NCBI RefSeq assembly: GCF_030817475.1
Contig: NZ_JAUSZJ010000002.1
Span: forward strand, 4,726,626-4,790,625
Length of the DNA stretch: 64,000 bases
Source of the DNA: Streptomyces sp. V2I9
Lineage (GTDB): Bacteria > Actinomycetota > Actinomycetes > Streptomycetales > Streptomycetaceae
Direction of reading: 5' to 3'
This document shows, piece by piece, positions 1 to 8,150 of the stretch. The notes under the pieces are model-generated. The model searched no databases, was not told the origin of the DNA, and saw only the letters and a program-made list of their open reading frames with translations. How positions within the stretch are numbered: position 1 is the stretch's first letter; every line of letters begins with the position of its first letter. Position numbers and translations under genes: made by a program.

Positions 1-1
1 G

Positions 2-946
2 TACCCGGCTTCCGGGCATCTCAACATGACGACCGTCCGCGTCACCGGCGCGGAGTACCGGATGAACATCGCCGAGGCCGTCTACGGCTGGCTGACCCAC
101 GACAGCGTCGTGGTGCCGCACGACACGCTCTACCCGGACGGCAAGACCGAGGAGCAGTCCACCCAGGAGAATGCCGAGGAGTTCAGCCAGTCCCAGGAGA
201 GCGCCAAGGTGGCGGCCCTGAAGCAGCTGGACATCCCGGTCGCCACCCAGGTCGTGGTCTCCACCGTGGTCAAGGGCAGCCCCTCCGAGGGCAAGCTGCA
301 CGCGGGTGACGTGATCAAGGCCGTCGACGGCACCGCGGTCGAGGAGCCCGGCGACGTGGCGAAGCTCGTCACCGAGCACCGTCCCGGTGAGAACGTCACC
401 TTCACCATCGTTCCGGCGAAGGAGGCCGCCGCCGCCGAGAAGGCCGGCCGCGCCCCCGAGGGCGGCGAGAAGATCACCGTCAGGACGGTGAAGGCCCCGG
501 CCGCCGAGGGCGACGGCGAGGAGGGCGGCAAGGACCGGGCGATCGTCGGCATCAGGGCCGGAACCGACCACACGTTCCCGTTCGAGATCGACATCAAGCT
601 CGCCGACGTCGGGGGCCCGAGCGCCGGACTGATGTTCTCGCTGGGCATCATCGACAAGCTCACTCCGGGCGACCTGACCGGCGGCAGGTTCGTCGCGGGC
701 ACCGGCACCATCGACGACGCGGGCAAGGTCGGCCCGATCGGCGGTATCAACATGAAGCTGGTCGGCGCCCGCGAGGCCGGGGCCCGCTACTTCCTCACCC
801 CCGACGAGAACTGCGCCTCGGCCGCGGCCGACACGCCGGACGGGCTCACCCTCGTCCGGGTCAGGACCATCGAGGACGCCACGAAGTCGATGGAGCGGAT
901 CCGCACGGGGAAGCCCGCCGGGCTGCCGAGCTGTTCGACCGGCTGA
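2..946 (+). CDS. YlbL-type secreted PDZ / Lon-like (S16) serine protease, 5' partial
   Basis: The frame is open from the first bases of the window (reading YPASGHLN before the first ATG at 26), so the N-terminus, with the expected signal anchor, lies upstream. The visible 314 residues hold a PDZ domain (roughly 70-150 counted from the ATG at 26, core VVKGSPSEGKLHAGDVI) and a C-terminal Lon-type protease domain. The Ser-Lys dyad is visible: Ser in GGPSAGLMF (codon 620-622) and Lys in GGINMKL (codon 755-757). There is no ATPase domain, so this is the ATP-independent YlbL family, membrane-anchored with an extracytoplasmic protease. Substrates cannot be told from sequence. It converges with the following minus-strand gene, with 48 bp between them. 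Family assignment is secure; physiological role is not. Confidence 0.9.
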   Translation, partial: YPASGHLNMTTVRVTGAEYRMNIAEAVYGWLTHDSVVVPHDTLYPDGKTEEQSTQENAEEFSQSQESAKVAALKQLDIPVATQVVVSTVVKGSPSEGKLHAGDVIKAVDGTAVEEPGDVAKLVTEHRPGENVTFTIVPAKEAAAAEKAGRAPEGGEKITVRTVKAPAAEGDGEEGGKDRAIVGIRAGTDHTFPFEIDIKLADVGGPSAGLMFSLGIIDKLTPGDLTGGRFVAGTGTIDDAGKVGPIGGINMKLVGAREAGARYFLTPDENCASAAADTPDGLTLVRVRTIEDATKSMERIRTGKPAGLPSCSTG

Positions 947-994
947 CGGACGCGCCGCCCGGGGCCCGCGGAGGGCTCCCGGGCAGCCGCCGGA

Positions 995-1555
995 TCAGGA
1001 CTCGAACGTCGCCGCGAGCGCCTCGGCGAGACCGGGCACCAGACCGGCGCCGGTCAGCACCTCGGTGGGGGAGTCCTTCTCGCGCAGCCGAACGGCGGAC
1101 TCGCGGGCCCCGTCCCGCAGCACGGCCACCGTCATCCGCACCTCCTGCCGGTCGGGGTGCCTGGCCACCCACTTCGTCAGCTGTTCGTCGCTGAGGTCCT
1201 CCGGCACGGACGCCTCGGCGGACGGCGGCAGCATCAGCCGCTCCACCGTCATGGCGCAGCCGACCACCGCGTCGGGCCAGGCGATGGTGGCGAGGAAGTC
1301 GTCGAGCGCGGTGCCCGGCGGCAGCTCGTCCTGCTCGATCGGGGTGAGCGCGGCAACGGATGAGTTGGGGTCCTCAAGGCCCAGCTGGGCGGCGAGACCG
1401 GGCTCCTGGACCCGCAGTTGCGCGGTGTCGACCAGGGCGAACAGCCGGGCCGGCTGGTCCCAGCCGAGGGTGGAGGCGTAGGCGTCGATTTCGAGGACGG
1501 CGACGGTGAGCGGACTCGCGGCCATCGGAGGTCCTGCGGGGGAAACATTGGGCAT
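995..1555 (-). CDS. PPA1309-family conserved actinobacterial protein
   Basis: A 186-residue acidic soluble protein with no signal peptide or membrane segment. It matches the actinobacterial PPA1309 family (function unknown) by its pattern of SPLTVAVLEIDAYAS near the N-terminus, WPDAVVGCA in the middle and HPDRQEVRMTVAVLRDG towards the end. The ATG at 1555 is preferred because an AAGGAGG Shine-Dalgarno lies 13 nt upstream; a second in-frame ATG at 1525 (MAASPL) is a credible alternative. The longer open frame upstream lacks family similarity. It is divergent from the UPF0182 gene, leaving about 120 bp for two promoters. No enzymatic motif is visible. Confidence 0.8.
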   Translation of the reverse strand: MPNVSPAGPPMAASPLTVAVLEIDAYASTLGWDQPARLFALVDTAQLRVQEPGLAAQLGLEDPNSSVAALTPIEQDELPPGTALDDFLATIAWPDAVVGCAMTVERLMLPPSAEASVPEDLSDEQLTKWVARHPDRQEVRMTVAVLRDGARESAVRLREKDSPTEVLTGAGLVPGLAEALAATFES

Positions 1556-1679
1556 GGGCAATATCCTGCCTCCTTCCGCCCCGGGAACGGGAACTAGGTA
1601 AAGCCTCAGTAAGTTGCATAGGTGGGCTCTACGATCCCTGGGCCTGCTCCACACGACCGCGAACTTCGAGGTGCGCACG

Positions 1680-4600
1680 TTGGCTTTCCAGATGCCGGAC
1701 CGCGGCGGAGGCCCGACCGGGCCACGGATCAGAGTCGGCCGCCCGTCCCGGCGTGCCCGAACCCTGCTCATGACTTTGGGTGTCCTGGCGGTCCTCGCCA
1801 TGGCCTTCGTCATGTTCGCGGGGTTCTGGACGGACTGGCTCTGGTACAGGTCGGTCGCGTATTCATCCGTCTTCACCACCACCCTGTGGACCAAGATCGG
1901 GCTGTTCCTCGTCTTCGGACTGCTGATGGCCCTCGCCATCGGTGTGAACGTCTGGCTCGCGCACCGGCTCCGGCCGCCGCTGAGCGCGATGTCACTGGAG
2001 CAGCAGAGCCTGGACCGCTACCGCATGAGCATCGCCCCCTACAAGAAGTGGGTGCTGGTCGCCGTCACGGCGCTCGTCGGACTGATCGCCGGAGCTTCCG
2101 CCTCCGGTCAGTGGCGCACCTGGCTGATGTACATCAACGGCGTGCCGTTCAACCAGAAGGACCCCCAGTTCAAGCTGGACGTCGCCTTCTACGCGTTCGA
2201 CCTGCCGTGGTACCGCTTCCTGCTGGGCTTCGGCTTCGCGGCGACCGTGCTCTCGCTGATCGCCGCCGCGCTGACCCACTACCTGTACGGCGGGCTGCGC
2301 ATCACCAGCCCCGGCGCCCGCGCCACCGGGGCGGCCACCGGCCACCTCTCGGTGCTGCTCGGCATCTTCGTCTCGCTGAAGGCCGTGGCGTACTGGCTCG
2401 ACCGGTACGGACTGGCCGTGAAGTCCAGTGACTTCAAGGCCACCGACAACTGGACAGGCCTGCGGTACGTCGACGCCAACGCCTATCTTCCGGCGAAGAC
2501 CATCCTCTTCTGCATCGCCGCGATCTGCGCGGTGCTGTTCTTCGCGACGCTGTGGCGACGCACGTGGCAGCTCCCGGTCATCGGCTTCGGCCTGATGGTG
2601 CTCTCGGCGATCCTGATCGGCGGGCTCTACCCGGCGATCGTGCAGAAGTTCCAGGTCCAGCCGAACGAGCAGGCCAAGGAAGCGCCGTTCATCCAGAAGA
2701 ACATCGACGCCACGCGCGACGCGTACGACATCGATGACGCCAAGGTGGACGACTACGAAGGACAGGCGGCCACCGAGGACGACACCAAGCTGCGGGCCGC
2801 GGCCAACACCGCCGCCAGCTACCGCGTGATGGACCCCAACGTCGTCTCCCCGGCCTTCCAGCAGCTCCAGCAGCGGAGGAACTACTACCAGTTCCCCAGG
2901 ACGCTCGACGTCGACCGCTACAAGGACGAGGACGGCAAGGAGCAGGACACCGTCATCGGCCTGCGGGAGCTGAACATCCAGGGCATCCCCAAGCGGAACT
3001 GGATCAACGACCACTTCACGTACACCCATGGCTACGGCGCCATCGCGGCCCGCGGCACCACCACCGGCTCCAACCCGACGGGGTCCCCGGACTTCACCGA
3101 GTCGGGCTTGCCCTCCACCGGTGAGTTCGGCGCGTACGAGCAGCGGATCTACTACGGCGAGAAGACCGAGCAGTACTCCATCGTCGGCGGGCCCCAGAAG
3201 GAGCTCGACTACGAGGAGGACGGCGAGAAGACCACCAGCTACAAGGGCGACAGCGGGGTCAGCCTCTCCAACGGCTTCAACCGCGCCGCGTACGCGGTCT
3301 CGTTCAGCGAGCCGCAGATCATGTACTCGGGAGCCATCGGTGAGGGCTCGCGCATCCTGTACAACCGCACGCCCAAGGAGCGCGTCGAGGCGGTCGCCCC
3401 GTGGCTGACCATCGACGGCGACGCCTACCCGGCGGTCGTGGACGGCCGGATCCAGTGGATCGTCGACGCGTACACCACGAGCAACGGCTACCCGTACGCG
3501 TCCCGGACGACGCTCGGCGACACCACGGCCGACTCGCTGACCACCAACCAGCGTGCGGTCGTCGCCCAGCAGAACCAGGTCAACTACATCCGCAACTCGG
3601 TGAAGGCCACCGTCGACGCGTACGACGGCAAGGTCAAGCTGTACGAGTGGGACACCGAGGACCCGGTCCTGAAGACCTGGCGCAAGGCGTTTCCCGGCAC
3701 GGTCGAGTCCCGGAGCGACATCCCGAAGGCGTTGATGGACCACCTGCGGTACCCGCAGGACCTCTTCAAGGTCCAGCGCGAGCTGCTGACCCGCTATCAC
3801 GTGGAGGACCCCGCGCAGTTCTACAGCGGTTCCGACGCGTGGCAGGTGCCGGACGACCCGACCAACAAGGAGCCGGGCTCCGTCCCTCCGTACTACCTGA
3901 GCATGAAGATGCCGGGTCAGGAGGCCCAGGAGTTCTCGCTGACCACGACGTTCACCCCCCGAGGCCGTCCCAACCTGGGGGCCTTCATGGCGGTGAACGC
4001 GGACGCGGCCAGCAAGGACTACGGCACCATGCGGCTGCTGCGGGTCACCTCCACGGTGAAGGGCCCCGGTCAGGTGCAGAGTGAGCTCAACGGCAACGAC
4101 GACGTCGCCGAGTTCGTGAGGAACCTGAAGGGCACCGACTCGGACATCGAGTACGGCAACCTGCTGACGGTTCCGCTGGAGGGCGGCTTCCTCTACATCG
4201 AGCCGGTCTACACGCGCGGTGGCAACCAGAACTACCCGCTGCTGCGCAAGGTCGCCGCCTCGTACGGATCGAAGATCGTGTTCGAGAACAGCCTGGGAGA
4301 GGCGCTCAACGCGGTCTTCGGGGTCGAGGGCGACGCGGACACGCCCCCGACCGACCCGAGTGAGCCGCCGGGGGAGACCGACGAGCCCCCGGCCACCGGT
4401 GAAGCGGCGCTCAAGAAGGCCATCGCGGACGCCCAGAAGGCGTACACGGACGGCGAGAAAGCGCTGGAGGAGCAGGACTGGCCGGCCTACGGCAAGGCGC
4501 AGGACGCTCTTCAGGAGGCTCTGGAGCGGGCCGCCGCCGCGCAGCCCAAGGCGGGCGGCGAGGGGGACAAGGCCGACGGCTCCGAGAAGCCGGCGGACGA

Positions 4601-4703
4601 CGCCAAGCCGGAGAGTTCGGCCTCGCCCGCGAGCGCCGAGAAGCCGTCGGACCCGGCGACCGAGCCCGACGGGGCCGAGAAGGGCTCCGACCAGGGCAGC
4701 TGA
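1680..4703 (+). CDS. UPF0182 family large integral membrane protein
   Basis: About 1,007 residues, the normal size of UPF0182 proteins. The N-terminal third carries roughly seven hydrophobic segments (LLMTLGVLAVLAMAFVMFAG, then segments ending near LIGGLYPAIVQ at about residue 340). A long soluble domain follows, probably extracytoplasmic, containing the family's NYYQFPRTLDVDRY and GLRELNIQGIP patterns. The last ~100 residues are an acidic, Ala/Glu/Pro-rich tail with a predicted coiled-coil stretch (ADAQKAYTDGEKALEEQDW). The TTG at 1680 (LAFQMPDRGG) is chosen because GAGGTG sits 6 nt upstream; ATG 1692 is the alternative and has no Shine-Dalgarno. Function unknown; the tail repeats differ widely between species. 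Confidence 0.88.
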   Translation: MAFQMPDRGGGPTGPRIRVGRPSRRARTLLMTLGVLAVLAMAFVMFAGFWTDWLWYRSVAYSSVFTTTLWTKIGLFLVFGLLMALAIGVNVWLAHRLRPPLSAMSLEQQSLDRYRMSIAPYKKWVLVAVTALVGLIAGASASGQWRTWLMYINGVPFNQKDPQFKLDVAFYAFDLPWYRFLLGFGFAATVLSLIAAALTHYLYGGLRITSPGARATGAATGHLSVLLGIFVSLKAVAYWLDRYGLAVKSSDFKATDNWTGLRYVDANAYLPAKTILFCIAAICAVLFFATLWRRTWQLPVIGFGLMVLSAILIGGLYPAIVQKFQVQPNEQAKEAPFIQKNIDATRDAYDIDDAKVDDYEGQAATEDDTKLRAAANTAASYRVMDPNVVSPAFQQLQQRRNYYQFPRTLDVDRYKDEDGKEQDTVIGLRELNIQGIPKRNWINDHFTYTHGYGAIAARGTTTGSNPTGSPDFTESGLPSTGEFGAYEQRIYYGEKTEQYSIVGGPQKELDYEEDGEKTTSYKGDSGVSLSNGFNRAAYAVSFSEPQIMYSGAIGEGSRILYNRTPKERVEAVAPWLTIDGDAYPAVVDGRIQWIVDAYTTSNGYPYASRTTLGDTTADSLTTNQRAVVAQQNQVNYIRNSVKATVDAYDGKVKLYEWDTEDPVLKTWRKAFPGTVESRSDIPKALMDHLRYPQDLFKVQRELLTRYHVEDPAQFYSGSDAWQVPDDPTNKEPGSVPPYYLSMKMPGQEAQEFSLTTTFTPRGRPNLGAFMAVNADAASKDYGTMRLLRVTSTVKGPGQVQSELNGNDDVAEFVRNLKGTDSDIEYGNLLTVPLEGGFLYIEPVYTRGGNQNYPLLRKVAASYGSKIVFENSLGEALNAVFGVEGDADTPPTDPSEPPGETDEPPATGEAALKKAIADAQKAYTDGEKALEEQDWPAYGKAQDALQEALERAAAAQPKAGGEGDKADGSEKPADDAKPESSASPASAEKPSDPATEPDGAEKGSDQGS

Positions 4704-4710
4704 GCAGAGC

Positions 4711-4755
4711 CCACCCCGCGTCGTGGTACGGTTTGAACACAACGACGCGGGGTGG
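4711..4755 (+). terminator. 14-bp perfect inverted repeat whose right arm enters the tRNA
   Basis: Arms 4711-4724 (CCACCCCGCGTCGT) and 4742-4755 are perfect reverse complements around a 17-nt loop. The right arm contains the first ten bases of the tRNA-fMet gene. In the readthrough transcript of the UPF0182 gene this would form a strong hairpin and could act as terminator. Transcripts starting at the tRNA promoter (extended -10 TGGTACGGT, 4724-4732, inside the loop) would lack the left arm. The second copy of the tRNA has no such upstream arm. Confidence 0.55.
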
Positions 4756-4819
4756 AGCAGCTCGGTAGCTCGCTGGGCTCATAACCCAGAGGTCGCAGGT
4801 TCAAATCCTGTCCCCGCTA
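4746..4819 (+). tRNA. initiator tRNA-fMet(CAT), copy 1
   Basis: A 74-nt cloverleaf with no encoded CCA. It has bacterial initiator hallmarks: an unpaired first acceptor position (C1 opposite U72), three consecutive G:C pairs at the base of the anticodon stem (GGG/CCC around CTCATAA) and the T-loop TTCAAAT. Acceptor arms are CGCGGGG and CCCCGCT, discriminator A. It is identical to the copy at 7230 and is followed at once by its own terminator. Confidence 0.96.
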
Positions 4820-4826
4820 CTGAAAA

Positions 4827-4866
4827 GACGAAGGCCCGGATCTCCCAGGGGATCCGGGCCTTCGTC
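4827..4866 (+). terminator. tRNA copy 1 terminator
   Basis: A 16-bp perfect inverted repeat (GACGAAGGCCCGGATC, 4827-4842, with 4851-4866) and an 8-nt loop, starting 7 nt after the tRNA. There is no T-run, which is usual in Streptomyces. Nearly the same stem follows tRNA copy 2. The sequence from here to 5045 is the promoter region of the Sel1 gene; a TTGACT at 4951-4956 is the best -35 candidate but I see no convincing -10. Confidence 0.85.
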
Positions 4867-5045
4867 ATGCCTGTCGTGATCGTGACGTGTCGATTCCAAG
4901 CTGTGCGCGTGAAGCGCGGTTCGCTGGGCACCAGTTGGGTTCGGACGTGTTTGACTTGTCTCTCTGTGGGCATGTCGACAAAACGCTGTAGTGACCTCAC
5001 TGTCCGCGATATACCGGGTGTACGCGGGTTACAGGTGGTGCGACG

Positions 5046-7121
5046 ATGGTATTTATGGGGGACAGGGCAACTCTGTTGGAGACAGGGCGGTATGTGCAGC
5101 AGCGCGGCCAAGATACGGAAAGCGCGGTAGACGCGGCTTTCGCCGCTGCCATCGCCGGGACGGGCGCACCGGTCCAGCGGACGACCGGCGGCCTTGGCGT
5201 GGCCTCGTTCGAGGACGATCCCGCGGCCGAGGACGCCGCGCCGGGTGACGACACCACCGACGCCGTCGACGCCGCGGACCACGCCGAGAGCGAGGCGCGC
5301 CACCGGCGCGCCGCCGACGCGGGGGACACCGCGTCCATGAGCGTCCTGGGCGCCCTGCTGCTGCGCAGGGGCGATCTGGACGGCGCCGAGCGCTATCTGC
5401 GCGCCGCCACCGCCGACGGCGACCGGGCCGCCGCGAACAACCTGGGCGTCCTGCTGCACCAGCGCGGCTACCCGGACGAGGCCGCCGGATGGTGGCGCAT
5501 CGCCGCCGTCGCCGGTTCCGCCGCCGCCGCGCACGCCCTCGGCCGCCACCTCCGCGAGCGCGGCGACGAGCCCGGCGCCGAGTACTGGCTGCGCCAGTCC
5601 GCCGAGCAGGGCCATGCCCTCGGCGCGTACGCGCTCGCCGACCTTCTGGAGCACCGCAGCGACGTCGGCGCCGAACGCTGGCTCCGCGCCGCCGCCGAAC
5701 AGGGGCACCGCGAGGCCGCCTACCGGCTGGCCCGCTCCCTGGAGCGCAAGGCCGTCGAGGACCCGCACGAGGCTTTCGGCCTCGGCCGGAGCCCGGTGCG
5801 GACCGGGACGGGTCTGAGGCTCCCCGACGTCGCAGCCGCGTCCACCGCGGACGGCACGGCGGGCACGGGCGCGGCCCGCGGCGACAGCCCGGTGGCGGGG
5901 CCCGCCACGGGCCGGGTCGGCGAGGCCGAGCAGTGGTACCGCCAGGCCGCCGCCCGTGGGCACCGGCGCGCCGCCCTCCATCTCGGCGCGATCCTGGAGC
6001 AGCGCGGCGAACTCAAGGAGGCCGGACGCTGGTACCTCACGTCCGCCAAGGACGGTGAAGCGCGCGCCGCCTGCGCGCTGGGCTTCCTGCTGCGCGATGC
6101 CGGCGACGAGGAGAGCGCCGCCGTGTGGTGGCTGCGCGCCGCTCAGGACGGCGACGGCAACGCCGCCAACGCACTCGGCGCGCTGCACGCCGCACGCGGG
6201 GAGCAGCAGACCGCCGAGCGCTGGTACCGGGCCGCCATGGATGCCGGGGACGTCAACGGGGCGTACAACCTCGGGCTGCTCTGTGCCGCCCAGGACCGCA
6301 TCCCGCAGGCCGAGCAGTGGTACCGCCGCGCCGCGTACGCCGGACACCGCGAGGCCGCCAACGCGCTCGCGGTGCTCCTTCTCCAGGCCGGCGACCACAC
6401 CGGGGCCGAGCCCTGGTTCTCCAAGGCGGCCGAGGCGGGCAGCGTGGACGCCGCCTTCAACCTCGGCATCCTGCACGCCGGACGCGACGAGGACCGTACG
6501 GCGTTCGGCTGGTACGAGCGGGCCGCGGCGGCCGGGCACACCGACGCCGCACTCCAGGTCGGCATCGCCCTCCTGCGCGACGGCGAGGACCAGGAGGCCG
6601 AGCGGCACCTGCGCTGCGCGGCGGGCGGCGGCAGCGCCGAGGCGGCGTTCCGGCTGGCCGGGGTGCTGGACGCCCGCCAGCCGCCGCCGGGGCCGCCCGC
6701 GCTCGGCGAGCCGATGCCGGAGAAGACCGAGTGCGAGGAGTGGTACGAGCGCGCCGCCCAGCAGGGGCACCGCCGCGCCCAGGTCCGGGTCGGCATGCTC
6801 GCCGCCGCCCGCGGGGACGTGGAGAGCGCGGCCCACTGGTACCGGGAGGCCGCCGAGGCGGGCAGCCGCAACGGGGCTTTCAACCTCGGGCTGCTGCTGG
6901 CCCGCGAGGGAAGCGAGCGCGAGGCCGCCCTGTGGTGGACGCGGGCGGCGGCAGCCGGCCACGGCCGGGCCGCGCTGCGCCTGGCGCTGCTCGCCGCCCG
7001 CCGGGGCGAGCTGACCGAGGGGCAGCGCTGGTGTGCGCGGGCCGTGGAGCTGGGACCGGCCGAGGTGGCCGAGCGGGCGGCGCGGCTGCGCGAGGCTCTG
7101 CACCAGGAGCTGACCGCGTGA
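5046..7121 (+). CDS. Sel1-like / tetratricopeptide repeat protein
   Basis: 691 residues, built from about 13-14 alpha-helical Sel1-like repeats with the recurring pattern A-x-x-W-Y-R-x-A-A-x-x-G-H/D and the signature AAxxLGxLL (for example EQWYRRAAYAGHREAANALA). There is a non-repeat N-terminal ~80 residues and a spacer near residues 235-290 (PVAGPATGRVGEAE) that splits the array in two. No signal peptide or enzymatic motif is present; the protein probably serves as a protein-interaction scaffold in the cytoplasm. ATG 5046 has AGGTGG 7 nt upstream; the ATG at 5055 has none. It lies alone between the two initiator tRNA genes and ends in its own hairpin. Confidence 0.88.
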   Translation: MVFMGDRATLLETGRYVQQRGQDTESAVDAAFAAAIAGTGAPVQRTTGGLGVASFEDDPAAEDAAPGDDTTDAVDAADHAESEARHRRAADAGDTASMSVLGALLLRRGDLDGAERYLRAATADGDRAAANNLGVLLHQRGYPDEAAGWWRIAAVAGSAAAAHALGRHLRERGDEPGAEYWLRQSAEQGHALGAYALADLLEHRSDVGAERWLRAAAEQGHREAAYRLARSLERKAVEDPHEAFGLGRSPVRTGTGLRLPDVAAASTADGTAGTGAARGDSPVAGPATGRVGEAEQWYRQAAARGHRRAALHLGAILEQRGELKEAGRWYLTSAKDGEARAACALGFLLRDAGDEESAAVWWLRAAQDGDGNAANALGALHAARGEQQTAERWYRAAMDAGDVNGAYNLGLLCAAQDRIPQAEQWYRRAAYAGHREAANALAVLLLQAGDHTGAEPWFSKAAEAGSVDAAFNLGILHAGRDEDRTAFGWYERAAAAGHTDAALQVGIALLRDGEDQEAERHLRCAAGGGSAEAAFRLAGVLDARQPPPGPPALGEPMPEKTECEEWYERAAQQGHRRAQVRVGMLAAARGDVESAAHWYREAAEAGSRNGAFNLGLLLAREGSEREAALWWTRAAAAGHGRAALRLALLAARRGELTEGQRWCARAVELGPAEVAERAARLREALHQELTA

Positions 7122-7156
7122 CGGCGGGACCGCTCGGGCCGTGACCGGCCGCAGGC

Positions 7157-7178
7157 GGCGCCCCCGGCCGGGGGCGCC
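7157..7178 (+). terminator. Sel1 gene terminator
   Basis: A 9-bp perfect GC stem (GGCGCCCCC, 7157-7165, with 7170-7178) and a 4-nt loop, 35 bp after the stop codon and just upstream of the second tRNA promoter. Confidence 0.75.
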
Positions 7179-7188
7179 GTGAAGGGAT

Positions 7189-7217
7189 TTGCTTCGCCCG
7201 ACCCGCTGACGTAACGT
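7189..7217 (+). promoter_or_regulatory. promoter of initiator tRNA copy 2
   Basis: -35 TTGCTT (7189-7194), 17-bp spacer, -10 TAACGT (7212-7217). The start point expected 6-7 nt downstream leaves a leader of about six bases before the mature 5' end at 7230, as is typical for single tRNA units. Confidence 0.7.
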
Positions 7218-7229
7218 TGCATTCACCGA

Positions 7230-7303
7230 CGCGGGGTGGAGCAGCTCGGTAGCTCGCTGGGCTCATAACCCAGAGGTCGCAGGTTCAAATCCTGTCCCCG
7301 CTA
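7230..7303 (+). tRNA. initiator tRNA-fMet(CAT), copy 2
   Basis: Identical over all 74 nt to the copy at 4746-4819, including the C1/U72 mismatch and GGG/CCC anticodon stem that mark an initiator. CCA is not encoded. It is followed after 7 nt by a terminator stem of nearly the same sequence, so the tRNA-terminator unit behaves as a duplicated cassette. Confidence 0.96.
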
Positions 7304-7310
7304 CTGAAGG

Positions 7311-7345
7311 CGAAGGCCCGGATCTCATCGAGATCCGGGCCTTCG
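7311..7345 (+). terminator. tRNA copy 2 terminator
   Basis: A 16-bp perfect stem (CGAAGGCCCGGATCTC, 7311-7326, with 7330-7345) and a 3-nt loop. Fourteen of its stem bases are shared with the terminator after tRNA copy 1. Confidence 0.85.
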
Positions 7346-7431
7346 TCATGCCCGGAGCTGGGTAGGGCCGTGGCTCCGGGTGCCGGGTAGGCCTACGGCT
7401 AACGGCCGGGAAAGGCGGTGGGTACGCGGAA

Positions 7432-7465
7432 GCCGGGCCCGGCCGTTCGAACGGGCGGGCCCGGC
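7432..7465 (-). terminator. fur/catR terminator
   Basis: 10-bp arms GCCGGGCCCG (7432-7441) and 7456-7465, with further internal pairing around TTCGAA. It lies 10 bp past the stop of the minus-strand Fur-family gene. Confidence 0.7.
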
Positions 7466-7474
7466 AGGGTCGCT

Positions 7475-7894
7475 TCAGGCGGTGGGGGCGCAGTCCGGGC
7501 AGAGGCCGCGGTACGTCACCTCGACGTCGGAGACCATGAAGCCGTAGCGCTCGTCCGCCGGCAGGTCCGCCAGCGGGTTGCCCGCGGGGTGCACGTCCCG
7601 GATCGCGCCGCACCGGCCGCACACCAGGTGGTGGTGGGGGCGGTGGGCGTTCGGGTCGTAGCGCTTGGCCCGGCGGTCGGTGGACACCTCCAGCACCTCA
7701 CCGAGGGACACCATCTCGCCGAGGGTGTTGTAGACGGTGGCGCGGGAGATCTCGGGCAGTCGGGAGACGGCCCTCGCGTGGACCTCGTCCGCCGTCAGGT
7801 GCACGTGGTCCCCGTCGAGGACCTCGGCCACGACACGCCGCTGCGCCGTCATGCGCCAGCCGCGTCCGCGAAGTCGTTCCAACAGGTCGCTCAT
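7475..7894 (-). CDS. catR: Fur-family peroxide-type repressor next to catalase (CatR-like)
   Basis: 139 residues, normal Fur length. The winged-helix N-terminus has the recognition helix ISRATVYNTLGEMV at about 49-62, then the metal-sensing core HRPHHHLVCGRCG and a C-terminal CPDC. The two CXXC pairs are the structural zinc site. The divergent neighbour is a monofunctional catalase, as for CatR of S. coelicolor, so it probably represses catalase and itself until peroxide oxidises the regulatory metal site. No Shine-Dalgarno precedes the ATG; a TAGGCT -10 (7901-7906) only 6 nt upstream suggests a leaderless mRNA. The CatR role is inferred from context; Fur membership is clear. Confidence 0.88.
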   Translation of the reverse strand: MSDLLERLRGRGWRMTAQRRVVAEVLDGDHVHLTADEVHARAVSRLPEISRATVYNTLGEMVSLGEVLEVSTDRRAKRYDPNAHRPHHHLVCGRCGAIRDVHPAGNPLADLPADERYGFMVSDVEVTYRGLCPDCAPTA

Positions 7895-7939
7895 GGGCCC
7901 AGCCTAACAGTGGAGGGGCGGAATCCCGATCAGGTGTGA

Positions 7940-8024
7940 CTTTGGACGGGGGGTGGCTCTGGATCTTCGGTGCTTCTGGATATGTATGGATCTTGGATGT
8001 CTCATGACTCTGGATGTTCACTTG
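7940..8024. repeat. 17-bp direct repeat array between catR and catalase
   Basis: The pentamer TGGAT recurs at 7960, 7977, 7994 and 8011, exactly 17 bp apart, each preceded by a pyrimidine-rich triplet and followed by N-T (unit near YYCTGGATNT). A degenerate fifth unit (TTTGGAC) begins one period earlier at 7940, and an extra TGGAT is at 7987. The last unit runs into the catalase -35 (8022-8027). It looks like an operator array rather than coding sequence. Confidence 0.6.
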
Positions 8025-8049
8025 ACTTAGACATTGTCCATTGTAGGAT
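8022..8049 (+). promoter_or_regulatory. catalase promoter
   Basis: -35 TTGACT (8022-8027), 16-bp spacer, -10 TAGGAT (8044-8049). The spacer carries ACATTGTCCATTGT, a likely place for Fur-family binding. The predicted leader to the GTG at 8151 is about 95 nt. Confidence 0.6.
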
Positions 8050-8150
8050 CGAGTTCGGCATACGCCAGGGGACAGGCTGTGCGGAACATCGGCCCGCTGA
8101 CAGACGCCGGACCGATCACCGAAGTGCAGGACATGACGCAGGAGGCGCGC

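Noticed and set aside
1992..4742. A 916-codon minus-strand frame opposite the UPF0182 gene
   Set aside because: Antisense shadow of a GC-rich gene with Arg/Val/Gly-rich composition, no ribosome site and no recognisable domain.
4779..7226. Long minus-strand frame opposite the Sel1 gene
   Set aside because: Antisense shadow; the plus strand carries clear Sel1 repeats and a good start.
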